Part shown: in pieces, positions 34,001-44,721 of the stretch | Layout: the number at the start of each line of letters is the position of its first letter | Numbering within the stretch: position 1 is the stretch's first letter | Assembly: GCF_027595985.1 (NCBI RefSeq) | Contig: NC_073313.1 | Location: forward strand, 104,737,052 to 104,801,051 | Length of the DNA stretch: 64,000 bases | Reading direction: 5' to 3' | Origin: Sorex araneus | Taxonomy: Eukaryota; Chordata; Mammalia; Eulipotyphla; Soricidae | The notes under the pieces: generated by a model | The model's input: only the letters and a program-made list of their open reading frames with translations | Database searches by the model: none | Told to the model about the DNA's origin: nothing | Position numbers and translations under genes: made by a program

Positions 34001-34910
34001 CCATAAGGTACATTGAAGACAAGGTCGGCAAAACCCTCTACGATATTGAAGATAAAGGTATCTTCAAAGATGACACGGAACTAAGCAATCTAGTAAAAAC
34101 AGAGATCAACAAATGGGACTACATTAAACTAAAAAGCTTCTGCACCGCAAAAGATACAGTGACCAGAATACAAAGACTATCTACAGAATGGGAAAGGATA
34201 TTTACACAATACCCACCAGATAAGGGGTTAATATCAATGGTATATAAAGCACTGGTTGAACTCTACAAGAAGAAAACATCCAACCCCATAAAAAATGGGG
34301 CAAAGAAATGAACAGAAACTTTATCAAGGAAGAAATACGAATGGCCAAAAGGCACATGAAAAAGTGCTCTACATCACTAATCGTCAGAGAGATGCAGATC
34401 AAAACAACCACGAGATACCACCTCACACCACAGAGACTAGCACACATCCAAAAGAACAAAAGCAACCACTGTTGGAGAGGATGTGGGGAGAAAGGGACCC
34501 TTCTACACTGCTGGTGGGAATGGCGGCTAGTTCAGCCCTTTTGGAAAACAATATGGACGATTCTCAAAAAACTAGAGGTTGAGCTCCCATTTGACCCAGC
34601 AATACCACTGCTGGGAATATATCCCAGAAAAGCCAAAAAGTATAGTCGAAGTGACATATGCACTTATATGTTCACCGCAGCACTGTTTACAATAGCCAGA
34701 ATCTGGAAAAAACCCGAGTGCCCTAGAACAGATGACTGGTTGAAGAAACTCTGGTACATCTATACAATGGAATACTATGCAGCTGTTAGAAAAAATGAGG
34801 TCATGACGTTTGCATATAAGTGGATCAACATGGAAAGTATCATGCTAAGTAAAATGAGTCAGAAAGAGAGAGACAGACATAGAAAGATTGCACTCATCTG
34901 TGGAATATAG
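31093..34910 (+). pseudogene. L1 ORF2 (endonuclease / reverse transcriptase), broken
   Basis: ORF2p nicks target DNA and reverse-transcribes L1 RNA in the nucleus. Residues 1-240 form the AP-endonuclease-like domain, with NVNGL, QETHL (E41), VGDFNT, the SKIDH aspartate and FSDHDA all present, so its catalytic set looks intact. The reverse transcriptase follows ([13 protein letters not shown]-type block, [19 protein letters not shown], and FADD at 33185-33196). Damage: a frame shift near 32245-32255, a TAA stop at 33131-33133 just before FADD, a shift near 33840-33855 and one near 34295-34308 in an A run. The zinc-knuckle-like end reads [18 protein letters not shown]; the last Cys expected in the family is Trp. 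Total span corresponds to about 1,272 codons, close to full length. Confidence 0.93.
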
Positions 34911-35406
34911 AATAATAGACTATAAGACTAACGCCCAAGAATAGTAGAAATAAGTACCAGGAGGTTGTCTCCATGGCTTGGAGGCTGGTTTCTCATTCTG
35001 GGTAAATCAGGGAAGGGACCACCAAGTAAAATGTGGTCGGAGGTCATGTGGGGAAAGGGTGATGCGGGCCGAATACAGACTAGAGACTGAACACAATGGC
35101 CACTCAACACCTTTATTGCAAACCACAACACCTAATCAGAGAGAGAGAACAAAAGGGAATACCCTGCCATAGTGGCAGGGTGGGGTGGGGGGAGACGGGA
35201 CTGGGGAGGGTGGGAGGGATGTTGGGTTTACTGGTGGTGGAGAATGGGCATTGGTGAAGGGATGGGTTATCGAACTTTATATGGGGGAAACATGAGCACA
35301 AAGATGTATGGATCTGTAACTGTACCCTCACGATGACTCTCTAATTAAAAATAAACTAATTAAAAACAAAATAAAATAAAAAAATTTTAAAAAGGATGTT
35401 AGAAAA
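34911..35406 (+). other. L1 3' UTR and A-rich tail
   Basis: Contains TCTTTATTGCAAACC-like CTTTATTGCAAACCACAAC, an AGAGAGAGA run, a G-rich block at 35176-35220 and an A-rich end from 35340. Related 3' UTRs recur throughout the window and identify truncated copies. Confidence 0.85.
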
Positions 35407-35421
35407 AAAAATTTTTGACTT
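35407..35421. repeat. Target-site duplication, right copy
   Basis: Exact copy of the 15-bp sequence at 29655-29669. Confidence 0.85.
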
Positions 35422-35576
35422 CCCGGAGCACGCAACAGCTCAAACTCTACAACACTGATAAACCAGGAGTAGAACGCCAGATTGGATTGAATATGATGTA
35501 GAAGGCATTCAACATCAAGTAACAAAGTGTCAAGTCAGAAGTCTTGACCTGTAACAACATCTTAGTAATTTCTTTC

Positions 35577-35757
35577 TTTCTTTTTTTTTTTTTGCTCTTT
35601 GTGTCACATCTGGCGATGCACAGGAGTTACTCCTGGCTTTGCACTCAGGAATTACTCCTGTTGGTGCTCAGGGGACCATATGGGATGCTGGGAATCGAAC
35701 CCAGGCCGGCTGCGTGCAAAGCAAATGCCCTACCTGCTGTGCTATCACTCCAGCCCC
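35577..35757 (-). mobile_element. Young Sor SINE with triplicated flank
   Basis: Reverse copy with poly-T start and inverted B box (AATCGAACCCAGGCC). The flank CATCTTAGTAATTTCTT occurs at 35558, at 35758 and again at 35783, the third separated from the second by a copy of the SINE terminus CAGCCCC. Confidence 0.9.
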
Positions 35758-35899
35758 CATCTTAGTAATTTCTTTCAGCCCCCATCTTAGTAATTTCTTA
35801 TACAAGGCCTTTTGGCTCCATGGTGAAATACAACAACTTTCACTGATTTTCTTCTGAGGAAAGATTTTTTGATCATTCTCTTATCAAATTATAACAAGC

Positions 35900-36200
35900 A
35901 ATATAAAACAAATTACTGAGGAACTGCTATGGGGCAGGCTTAAGAAGTGATTGAGAAAATGGAGACAATGGTGGTGAGAAGGTGCAACGGTGATGGGGTT
36001 GGTGTTGGTATTTCAAATGCCTATAATAAACCACCACACGTCTCACAATGGAGACGTTACTGGTGCCCTCTTGAGCAAATCGATGAGCAATGGGATGACA
36101 GTGATACAGTGATACAGTGATAACAAATCATCATAAACAACTTTGTAAACCTCAATGTTTATATAAAGTTGTAAATGAAAAATAAAATTTTAAATAAATA
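35900..36200 (+). mobile_element. Old L1 3' end split by an RTE tail
   Basis: 35935-36030 and 36124-36200 read as one L1 3' terminus (AACAACTTTGTAAACC then AATAAAATTTTAAATAAAT). The RTE-tail insert lies between them. Confidence 0.55.
36034..36123 (+). mobile_element. RTE-SINE tail, 5'-truncated
   Basis: Only the terminal module is present: GTCTCACAATGGAGACGTTAC, AAATCGATGAGCAATGGG and a repeated GTGATACA tail. This shows that the tail alone can be inserted. Confidence 0.75.
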
Positions 36201-36227
36201 AAATAAAACTTTTTCTTCCACTCTTCC

Positions 36228-36378
36228 CTTGTATTTTGGGCTATGTCCAGCAGTGCTCAATGCTTATTCTTAGATCTGAGCTCAGAGATCACTCCTGATA
36301 GGACTTGGGGACCCTATGTGATTCCCAGGATAGAATCGGGGTTGACTATGTGCAAGACAATCTTGCTCTGGCCCTTCA
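36228..36378 (-). mobile_element. Old Sor SINE
   Basis: Reverse copy recognised by GTCCAGCAGTGCTCAATGC and ATCGGGGTTGACTATGTGC. Confidence 0.6.
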
Positions 36379-36384
36379 GTTCTT

Positions 36385-36884
36385 TTTAGTGCTGAATTAT
36401 ATCCCATTGTCTGAAATCTTTAACATATTAATTATTTCATCTGCCAAAGAATCCTTTGGTTGCTTTCAAGTTTGACAATCATGAAAAATCTGCCATAAGC
36501 ATTCACATGTAGAATTATCTATACATATAGATTTTTGACACATTTATGGAAATACCAGGGAGTCTAATCATATCATGTGGTGAATGCATAGTTAGTTTTA
36601 TAAGAGAGTGCCACCTTCTTCCATTTTGAGTCTATCATTTTGCATGCCTACTGGCAATGAATTAGAGTTCCTATAGTTCACATTCTATCCGACATTTGGT
36701 GTTTTGAATTTTGGCCTCTCTAATGGGTGAATTATGTTATCTCGTTGTTTTAATTTCTATTTTCCTAATGATATATGCTGTTTAGCATCTTTTCTTGTTT
36801 ACATGCCATATGTGTGGGATCGCTCAGGTGAGATATATATTCAGATCTTTTGATTTTTAAAAATCAGATTGTTCATTTTAATTT
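36385..36884 (-). mobile_element. Ancient L1M ORF2 remnant
   Basis: Reverse L1 3' region with TTGCATGCCTACTGGCAATG and TTTCTATTTTCCTAATGAT landmarks. Highly diverged. Confidence 0.55.
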
Positions 36885-37056
36885 TAATTGTTGTTTTCAG
36901 GTCAGACCTGTGGCGCTCAAGACTTACTCATGATTCTTCACTCAGAGGTTACTCCTGGTAGTACTTGGGAGACCATTTGCAGTGCTGGGGATAGAATCAG
37001 GCTTGGCTGCATGCAAAGCAAGAGCCTTAATCCCTGTACTATTTCTCCAACCCTCC
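36885..37056 (-). mobile_element. Old Sor SINE
   Basis: Reverse copy with GTTACTCCTGGTAGTACTTGG and head end TATTTCTCCAACCC. Confidence 0.65.
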
Positions 37057-37208
37057 CTTTTTTTTCTTTTTTGGGTCACACCCAGTGATGCTCAGGGGTT
37101 ACTCCTGGCTCATGCACTGAGGAATTACTCCTGGCGGTGCTGGGAGGACCATATGGGATGCTGGGAATCAAACCGGGTCAGCCATGTGCAAGGCAAACGC
37201 TCCAGCCC
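37057..37208 (-). mobile_element. Sor SINE, tandem with the previous copy
   Basis: Starts at a T-rich run and ends at GCTCCAGCCC. About 20 bp of the head are deleted. It directly abuts the older copy. Confidence 0.75.
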
Positions 37209-37660
37209 ATATGTAATTCCATTCTTTATTCCTATAAATTTCTCTTGCTCTGAAATCTTCTCTGGCTGAAATTAATATTGTTCATTCCTCATTCTCTCTG
37301 TTGATTACCATTAGCATGGAGTATCTCTCCATCCTTTAACTTTTAATATATCTATGTTCTTAGATTAAGGTGGGCTCTTACATACTGCATAGAACTGGGT
37401 CTTATTTTTATCCATTCTAACATCTGTTTTCAATTAGTATTTTGCACTTATAGTATTTTGCACCAGTATTTTGCAATTAGTTTGTAACATGTTTTGCAAT
37501 TAGTATTTCATACAAGTATTTTTGATCATTTATGTTCAAAGAAGGAACTACAGGTGAATTTATATGTATCATATTTCATTACTGTTTTCTGTTTTCTTTG
37601 TTTATATTCTTTTCTATCTTTTTATATTTACTGAGCATTTCATATAACTCAATATTTTTA
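37209..37660 (-). mobile_element. Ancient L1M remnant
   Basis: Contains the reverse L1 landmark AAGGTGGGCTCTTACATAC followed by GGGTCTTATTTTTATCCATT. Confidence 0.45.
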
Positions 37661-37699
37661 TTTTTTCTTTTTATTAGTAAATAAATTATACTTATTGTT

Positions 37700-37935
37700 A
37701 CATTTTATTTATTTGGGGGTTATAATTTTTAAATGACTTTTATTGGTTTACAACTCTATTATATATTTCAGAAGTACAGTTTGGTCCTTCTATATATGTA
37801 TATACTTTCATATACCCACCACCAATGTTCTAGTATCACTATCAAATGGATACTCTTTCTTCAAACCCAACTTCCCCTTTATTTCTGGTGATAACCATAT
37901 TTTTCAGTCTTGGTTTCATATTTTTTGTTATACTT
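37700..37935 (-). mobile_element. Old L1 3' UTR-type fragment
   Basis: Begins TTTTTAAATGACTTTTATTGG and contains ATACCCACCACCAATG, the reverse 3' UTR pattern. Confidence 0.5.
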
Positions 37936-37956
37936 TTTTTAAAAAAAAGTTTTATT

Positions 37957-38152
37957 GAGGGGGATAGAGCGATAGAATAGTGGGTAGGGTGTTTGCCTTG
38001 CACGTAGCCGACCAGGGTTTGATTCCCAACATCCCATATGGTCCCCCGAGCACGCCAGGAGTAATTCCTGAGTGCAGAGCCAGGGGCTTGAGTGCATAAG
38101 CCAGGAGTAACCCTTGTACAATGCTGGGTGTGACATAAAAAGCAAAAGAAAA
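37957..38152 (+). mobile_element. Sor SINE with 3' duplication
   Basis: Plus copy with CCCATATGGTCCCC. The segment GAGTGCAGAGCCAGG is partly repeated as GAGTGCATAAGCCAGG, lengthening the element. Confidence 0.8.
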
Positions 38153-38480
38153 GTTTGATTGAATCAACATAAATTATAAAGCTACAGTTATGAAGTTAGT
38201 TGTGATTAAGTTTCAGGTGTACAATGTTATTCCTTTTTTAAAAGGCTGTCCTAGAATTTACAATATTTATTTACAATAGATCCAAGTCCACTTTTCAATT
38301 ACATCATGGGTTGTTCAAATATTTCACCTTATAAGAACAATATATTCCTAATCCATCCTCCTGTTCCTTGTATCATCTCCAGCATTTCAATTAAGCAAGA
38401 ATATATGGGTAAATACATTTTTGCTAGTATCCTGAGTAGTTATCTCTTAGAGTGACTCAGTGTAAAACTAGGCCAAGGAG

Positions 38481-38552
38481 GCATTGGTTCAAAGGGCAGG
38501 AGCATTGCATTTGTGAGACTAAAGTTCGATCTCTGGCATCACAGGAACCCTT
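38481..38552 (+). mobile_element. Partial SINE
   Basis: Head part only (GGAGCATTGCATTTGTGAG, AAAGTTCGATCTCTGG). Confidence 0.4.
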
Positions 38553-38553
38553 C

Positions 38554-38724
38554 TGGAGCTGGTGTCTTAGTACAGCAGATAGTTACTTGCACTACACATG
38601 ATTAACCTGGGTTCGATCCCTAGCACCCAATATGGTCCACCAAGCCCCACAGGCATTGATTCCTGACCACAGAGACAGAAATAAGCCCTCAACACCACTG
38701 GGTGTGGACCCCAAATCAAAACAA
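38554..38724 (+). mobile_element. Sor SINE
   Basis: Plus copy with GGGTTCGATCCCTAGCACC and CACTGGGTGTGGACCCC. Confidence 0.7.
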
Positions 38725-38955
38725 AGGAAGAAAGAAATAATTTTTAAAAGATAGGATTCCCCAACGACCACAGGTAGTGGCCACAGATCACTGAGTTGGG
38801 AGCAGACTCTGCATGCTTCTGGGTGCACCTCAAAACAAAAAAGCAATAACAATGATGATGAAGAGGAAGTGTTTTTATTATGTCTTTATTTATACATTCT
38901 CTGATTTTTTTATGTTCCTGAATTTCTTTTTTAAAATTAAAAAAAAATTATATAG

Positions 38956-39535
38956 TTTTGTTGCTACTGTTTTTGGCATATCGAATATGTCACAGATAGC
39001 TTTCCAGACCCGCACGCCTGGCTGTCTTCCCCTGGGCCCCTCGGAGGGGATGGGCTCCAGCTTCCCTCCCCACCCCGAGCAGAGCTCCTGACGGCCGAGG
39101 ACCACCAGAATCTAGCTGCAGCCATGCTGGAGGCTCCTCTCTACACGTTCGAACAGGTCTCATGCATGAAAGTACCAGCAGAGGAACCCAGGTGTGTGTG
39201 ATCCCATCAACGGCCAACATCCAGAGACTTAAAAGCAAGCTCTCAGACAATATCTTTAGCCTGCTTCTCCCTCTGGGAGAAACTGGCAATCTTCTGAGAG
39301 TTTCCTGCCCCCCAGGGGACAGCCTTGCAAGCTTCCCATGGTATATTCATATGCAAAATCCAGTAACAAGCTGGGTCTCATTCCCCTGACCCTGAAGAGC
39401 CCCCAGTGCAACATCGTTAGGAGGGCCGAGTCGAAATAGACTTCTAAGATCTCAGGGAAAGCACGAAATGAGATGTTACTGAGCTCACCCGAGAAATCGG
39501 TGATTAACGGGATATTGTGATTGTGATTGTGACAT
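38956..39535 (+). mobile_element. Foldback RTE-derived element
   Basis: The left end is an antisense copy of the RTE body block (TTTTTGGCATATCGAATATG at 38971-38990). 39270-39372 carries the same block in sense. 39480-39535 is an RTE-type tail ending in GTGATTGTGATTGTGAC. Middle segments (TGATCCCATCAACGGCC; AAGAGCCCCCAGTGCAAC) match the headless element at 22145-22590. Confidence 0.6.
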
Positions 39536-39649
39536 ATGTTTACAGATATGTTTACACTTTTCACAGTTTCCACATAATTCTTTTACATTCCCCTTTTTTA
39601 TTTTTTCATTCTTTGTTCTCTTTGCTTTTCAGTTTAAGTTGTTTTCTTT

Positions 39650-39835
39650 TACATTTTTTAAAAACAGCGTGATTTACAAAGTTGTTCATTATAGAGTTGT
39701 TTCCAGCATTTAGTGTTCCAATACCACCAATGTGACCTTCCATCCACCAATATTCCCAGTTTCCCTCCCAATCACAACCTATCCCTTAGGCACATAACAA
39801 TTTTACTTTAAATTGCTTATTCCAATAAAACTTTA
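39650..39835 (-). mobile_element. Old L1 3' UTR-type fragment
   Basis: Contains AATACCACCAATGTGACC and CCCAGTTTCCCTCCCAATC in reverse orientation. Confidence 0.45.
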
Positions 39836-40254
39836 AGAAATGATAAACAGAATGATCAGAAAATAAATCAGTAAGAGCAAATTTGTGGTTACTCTATGAC
39901 TTTTACCTATGAAAATAAGAAAATTAAAACCATTTAATACAATATAATAAAACGTGTAACCTCATTTACATATGTAAGTTCTCAACTCTGGAATATAAAG
40001 TAATTTATATTAAAATTTATTTTATACTTCAATCTCATTATGGTAATAATCATGTCTTTTTAGTTTTGGATGTTTATGTGGTCACATTCTCAAGTTCAGA
40101 GATTCCTTAGCTTTTTTTCCCAGTCTACTTATGAGTCCATTAAATACACTCTTTGTTTCTTTTAATGTTTTGAGCTCTGAAATTTGTTTTATTATTTTTA
40201 AAAGACTTTCCCTCTCTCTGATTACATTGTTTATGTGTTCTTGCTTATTGTCTA
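39836..40254. other. AT-rich interval
   Basis: No exon or recognised repeat. Confidence 0.35.
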
Positions 40255-40430
40255 CTTTTTAAACAATTTTATTTAAACACCATGTTACGTACTTTTGATA
40301 TTCCAACACCAATACCAGCACCAGAGTGACCTTCTCTCCATCATTGTCCCATTTTCCTAACCACTATGCAAGCCTATCCTCATAGCAGACATACAGAAAA
40401 ATTTATTTTATATTGTTTGTTACAACTAAA
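40255..40430 (-). mobile_element. Old L1 3' UTR-type fragment
   Basis: Contains ATTCCAACACCAATACCAGC and GTGACCTTCTCTCCATC, the same layout as other old 3' UTRs here. Confidence 0.45.
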
Positions 40431-40474
40431 TGGCTAAGGAACTATCAAAAAGACTTCAGTAAAAGAAAATCTGT

Positions 40475-40778
40475 GATTGCTCTGGATGGTAGATGTGGGC
40501 TGAAAGCAGGTAAAGGACCAAACATGATGGCCTCTCAGTATCTTTATTGCAAACCATAATGCCCCAAAGTAGAGAAACAGAGAGAGAGAAAGAAAGAAGA
40601 AAAGTGCCTGCCATAGAACCAGGGTAGGGGGTGGGGGTAGCAGGAAAGATAGGGGGGATATTGGTGGTGGGAAATGTACAGTGGTGGAGGAATGGGTGTT
40701 CGAACACTCTATGGCTGAAACCCTATTATGAAAGCTTTGTAACTGTATCTCACAGTGATTCAATTAAAAAAACTTTTT
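40475..40778 (+). mobile_element. 5'-truncated L1 3' UTR insertion
   Basis: Flanked by AAAAGAAAATCTGTG (about 40460) and AAAAGAGAATTTGTG (about 40779), an imperfect 15-bp duplication. Contains TCTTTATTGCAAACCATAATG and a long G-rich block. Confidence 0.8.
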
Positions 40779-41363
40779 AAAAGAGAATTTGTGCAAATTG
40801 GTACATCTCACCACAGGGTTAAGTTCTTGTCTGAGAATTTACTGAACTATTTGTTGCTAGTTAAGCCTTCTATGCTATCATTTTGTTTGATGAGTTTAGT
40901 TGGCTTCTACACTATTTTCCCATCTAATTTGATGTGTTCCTACTGGAGTTTTAGTATTGTGGAATTTGAGGTGTCACATAGCCACGTGTATGGCTTCGAG
41001 GTCCAGAAGCTTCAGAATCTGTGAAACCGGAAGGATGAGTTAACATGGCAGTGGCTGGGGGAAGTGGGTGTGACTTCCAGGACCTCCAGAAGTATGTGGG
41101 GATACTGCTCACCCCCACTCCGAGAAGACCCCAGAATTCTCAGCCTGTATGCCAGAGTACCTGGAATTTTTGCAGTTTGGTGTCTCTGCAGAGATTATTA
41201 GTGAAGCAGTGGAGGTGAGCATTTGCTGTGGAGGTAGTGGGGGTATGGGTGTGGGTGCAGCTGCCAGGCTTTCAGCAGGGCAGGGACTCTGCCTGCTCCC
41301 CTTTGAGGGTGCACCAGAGTTTTCAGGTGGGAAACCAACGTAACCATGACTTTTAGCAGCTTT

Positions 41364-41609
41364 TCTTTTTTTTATTGAATCACTGTAAGCTACAGTTACA
41401 AAACTTTCATGTTTGAGGTTCAGCCATACAATGATTGAACACCCACCCCTCCACCAGACTACATTTTCCACCACCAATGTCCCCAGTATCCCCGTCCCAT
41501 GCCTCCCCCTGCCTCTATGGCACACAAATTCCCTCTTACTCTCTCTCTACTTATGGGCATTGTGGTTTGCAATACAGATAAGAGGACATCATGTTTGGTC
41601 CTTTATCTA
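41364..41609 (-). mobile_element. 5'-truncated L1 3' UTR insertion
   Basis: Reverse copy with GAATCACTGTAAGCTACAG and ATTGAACACCCACCCCTCC. AGCAGCTT on both sides suggests the duplication. Confidence 0.8.
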
Positions 41610-41639
41610 CTTCCAGCAGCTTGATTTTCATAGATTTAG

Positions 41640-42590
41640 TTTGTGAATCTGAAGAGTAGGGCCAGTGGGTGAGTCAACATGGCAGTGGCTGTGGGAGATG
41701 GGCCCTGTTGCCCACTTGTAAAAAAAGTAAAATTTTTTGCATATTATCTAATTGAATCATCGTCAGATCATTCTAACTTTCCTGTTATATCTGCCCCTGA
41801 TTCTGATGCTTGTTCAGTCTCTTTATTTTTTTCATAACTTTAAAAAATTGTTCTTTACCATTAAATTGAATCCTTTGCCACTTAGTATGCTTTGTAATTT
41901 TTCTGTTGCGAGATAGGTGAAAGAAACAGTGGTAAGTGGTCCCACAGTAGTATGATGAGGTCTCAGTCTTTTAGTGATGCTATCATCTGGACTGGACTGT
42001 GAACATCATCACTGTATCTGAGTTCCACCATCTTCCCTCTAGGCAGGATGGTAGAAAAGGATGGTCTAGAGTCCTGTGATGTATTTCTCTTCCATCAAAA
42101 GAAGGCTAAAACTGGATGTTTCCCTTCCCCAGGCAAGTAGGCTCTGATAAAATCCCAGCAAGTTAGGTCCTGGTCAGTTACTTTCTTCCTGGGGTATGTC
42201 TTATGAAGAACAGAATGCTCTGATACATTTTCAAAGTGTACCTTTTCCTCTTCCCCAGGCAGAAACAAGAGGGAGTTCCCCCCTGCCTCCCCACTTCCCA
42301 ATATTTACTCTGAGGACCTGTTTGAACCTGGAGATGTCGTTATGTAAGAAAAATCCTGGTGGCCTTCCCGGAAGTGTCAAAATCTCCACTCTACCCTCAT
42401 TCAAACACATGGAAGCAATTCTTCCATGACAGCTTACCCCCGCCCCCCAAAACCATGCTCTTGCCATGAAATTTCTGCTCCCTGGTTTCTGCTCTGTGTT
42501 GCTTTAATTTTGGTGTCTGTCCCTTGTCTGTCTCTCCAGTTTGGTGGGCAATAGATTTCCTTGTGACTTTGCTTTAGTCTCTAAGAAGAG
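41640..42590. other. Unique interval
   Basis: No supported gene or repeat. A CCCCCGCCCCCC tract lies near 42438. Confidence 0.35.
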
Positions 42591-42596
42591 AGTTTT

Positions 42597-42735
42597 GTTT
42601 CTTTTTATGCCAAACCCAGCTGTGTTTAGGGATCCATCTGGGTAGTGCTCAGAGAACCCTATGAGCTTCAGGGGGTTGAACCTAGGTCAGTCACATACAA
42701 GGCAAGCACCTTACCCACTGTGGTCTCTCTGGCCT
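42597..42735 (-). mobile_element. Old Sor SINE
   Basis: Reverse copy with GGGGGTTGAACCTAGGTC and head end GTCTCTCTGGCC. Confidence 0.65.
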
Positions 42736-42956
42736 AAGAAGAGTCATTTGGTTTGGTTTTGCTTTAGTAGCTTTTTTTCATCTGTTGTTTGCATGTGGAT
42801 GTACTAGTAGCAACTAATCTCCTTACAGGCTGGACTGGAAACCAGTAGACTTTGGTTTTCTGTGTGTTTATTTCAACTTTTTCTTTCTGACAACACTCTA
42901 AGTTCTGGGGAACAGAAACTGTATATCTCATATTCTTTTTATACCCTTAATGCATG

Positions 42957-43207
42957 AATTGGAGCAATAACACAACAGGTAGGGCATTTGCCTTGCACAC
43001 AGCCGACCTGGGTTCAATTCCTCTGCCCCTCTCGGAGAGCCTGGCAAGCTACTGAGAGTATCCCGCCCGCATGGCAGAGCCTGGCAAGCTACCCATGGCG
43101 TATTCAATATGCCAAAAACAGTAACAGCAAGTCTCACAATGGAGACATTACTGGTGCCCGCTCGAGCAAATCGATAAACAATGGGTCAGCAGTGCTACAG
43201 TGCTACA
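42957..43207 (+). mobile_element. Complete RTE-tailed SINE (SINE-B)
   Basis: This is the key hybrid. The first 65 bp are the standard Sor tRNA head (CACAACAGGTAGGGC, then GGGTTCAATTCC as B box). After CTCTGCCCCTCTCGGAGAG the body switches to the RTE-associated block (two GGCAAGCTAC units and ATTCAATATGCC). It ends with the RTE-like tail and a repeated AGTGCTAC unit instead of poly-A. Confidence 0.85.
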
Positions 43208-44150
43208 GATGCCTGCCACATGAAGGTGCTAGATACAATCTGTTCAATAGTGAGGAACCAACTCAGGGTTTAGGGTGTCTGAAGGGACAAGTTTCTTTCT
43301 GTCTTTGGCCTCAGCTTCCTTCCTGCCTGTTGCCGCTCTAGTTTGCTCCTCTACTTGTCTCTCTCTCCCTCCACTAGAACCTGGGGGCCATGTGATCAGT
43401 AACTTCATCCATCAGAGAGCCCAGGACACAGCAGATTCCCTAGTTCTATGTCTTGAATGAGTATGTGGACGACGGACTGAATCTCTACAAAGAGAAGGGT
43501 GGTTTTGGTAGATAGATGGTTGGGGTTTCTGGGAATGTTCCTTTACCATACACAAAAGGGCTGCATGTCTGGGCTAGTTTTGTTACTACTGAAAGAGCTT
43601 AAGGTCTTCTTAGGCGAGAAACGTGAACAGATCACATGGGTTAAGATCATCAGAAGTGTATGGAAAAAACAACTTACTAAACTTTGGAACTCAGCAACTT
43701 CCTTTTGTGTCACCCAGGCGCTCACAGGCTGTGCTCCAACATGTGCCTGACAACAATGTGCTACTTGATGCTGAGTCCTTCGAACCCACATCAGCTTTGG
43801 GCAGTGTGACCTAGTTCCTTGGTTTTGCAAACAAGGGGGTGTGGGATCTGTAGAAGAGAACACAGTTATTTACCAGTTTTCTCCTAAGGGCAAAAAACAG
43901 AATGTTCAGCATTTGTGGGAGGGGCAGGAGTTATGTTCTGGCTGAGGAATTCTTGCTCACTGGATGGGTCCGATCAGCTGACAAACTTCCATAGCTCGGC
44001 CTGGCACCAGCATGGGTCCTCCGCAGAAGCAGAAAAATATTTTCTTGAAATTCTAGCTTCCCTGGAATTTGGAAACAATGCCCCAGTGGCCTTATTCACA
44101 GGCCTGAAGGGACAGAATGAAGGCAAACAAGCTATAAGACCTTCAAAAAA
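43208..44150. other. Unique interval
   Basis: No exon or repeat recognised. Confidence 0.35.
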
Positions 44151-44300
44151 TGGGGCTGGAGAGACAGTATGAGGGTTAGGCACTTGTGTTGCGTGCAGCT
44201 AGCCCAGTTCAATTTCAAACTCCTCCAGGCTCTGATCGCTGATCCTAGAGTTCAGAGAAGTCCCTGAGCACACAGCCAGGTGTGGGCCAATGCTCCCCAT
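44151..44300 (+). mobile_element. Old Sor SINE
   Basis: Plus copy with GGGGCTGGAGAGACAGTATG head and CAGCCAGGTGTGGGCC end. Confidence 0.65.
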
Positions 44301-44327
44301 ATCCTGCAAAGTTAAATTAAAAACAAT

Positions 44328-44496
44328 TTTGGTGTGTTTTAGGGCCACACGCTGCAATGCTCAGGGGTTACTCCTGTCTCTGCACTCAGGAATCACTCCT
44401 GGCAATGCTCAGGGAGCCATATGGGATGCGACGGATTGAACCCCGATCAGACACATGCAAGGAAAGTGCCTTACCCACTGTTATAGCTCTGGCTCC
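44328..44496 (-). mobile_element. Sor SINE, inverted pair with previous
   Basis: Reverse copy with GCTCAGGGGTTACTCCTG and GAGCCATATGGGATGCG. Confidence 0.75.
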
Positions 44497-44527
44497 TTAA
44501 AAATAGATCTTCCAAGGAAACTGGGGT

Positions 44528-44690
44528 GGGTTGGAGGGGATAGTGCAGCAGGGGAGACACTTGCCTTGCACAAAGCAAACTGCAGTTTGATGTCTAGCAT
44601 TTGATTCCCACAACACTGCCAGGGGTAATCCCTGAGCAGAGAGTCAGGAGTAAGCCCTGAGCATAGCTGTGCTGTGCTCAGCCACCCACC
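44528..44690 (+). mobile_element. Sor SINE
   Basis: Plus copy with GATAGTGCAGCAGGGGAG; the B box is weak. Confidence 0.65.
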
Positions 44691-44721
44691 GCTATCTCCC
44701 AAAACCCACAAAGTTAAAAGT

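Larger units (their letters stand above)
29670..35406 (+). mobile_element. Full-length L1 retrotransposon
   Basis: A 5.7 kb element with every expected part in order: GC-rich 5' UTR, ORF1, a 43-nt spacer, ORF2, 3' UTR and A-rich end, bounded by a perfect 15-bp duplication. The duplications and low 3' UTR divergence suggest a fairly recent insertion. It is nevertheless inactive as read: one frame break in ORF1; three frame breaks and one stop in ORF2. Some breaks lie in homopolymers, so sequencing errors cannot be excluded. Confidence 0.95.

Noticed and set aside
43340..43460. Possible small exon-like segment near 43340-43460
   Set aside because: No flanking splice sites in agreement, no family resemblance, and short frame.
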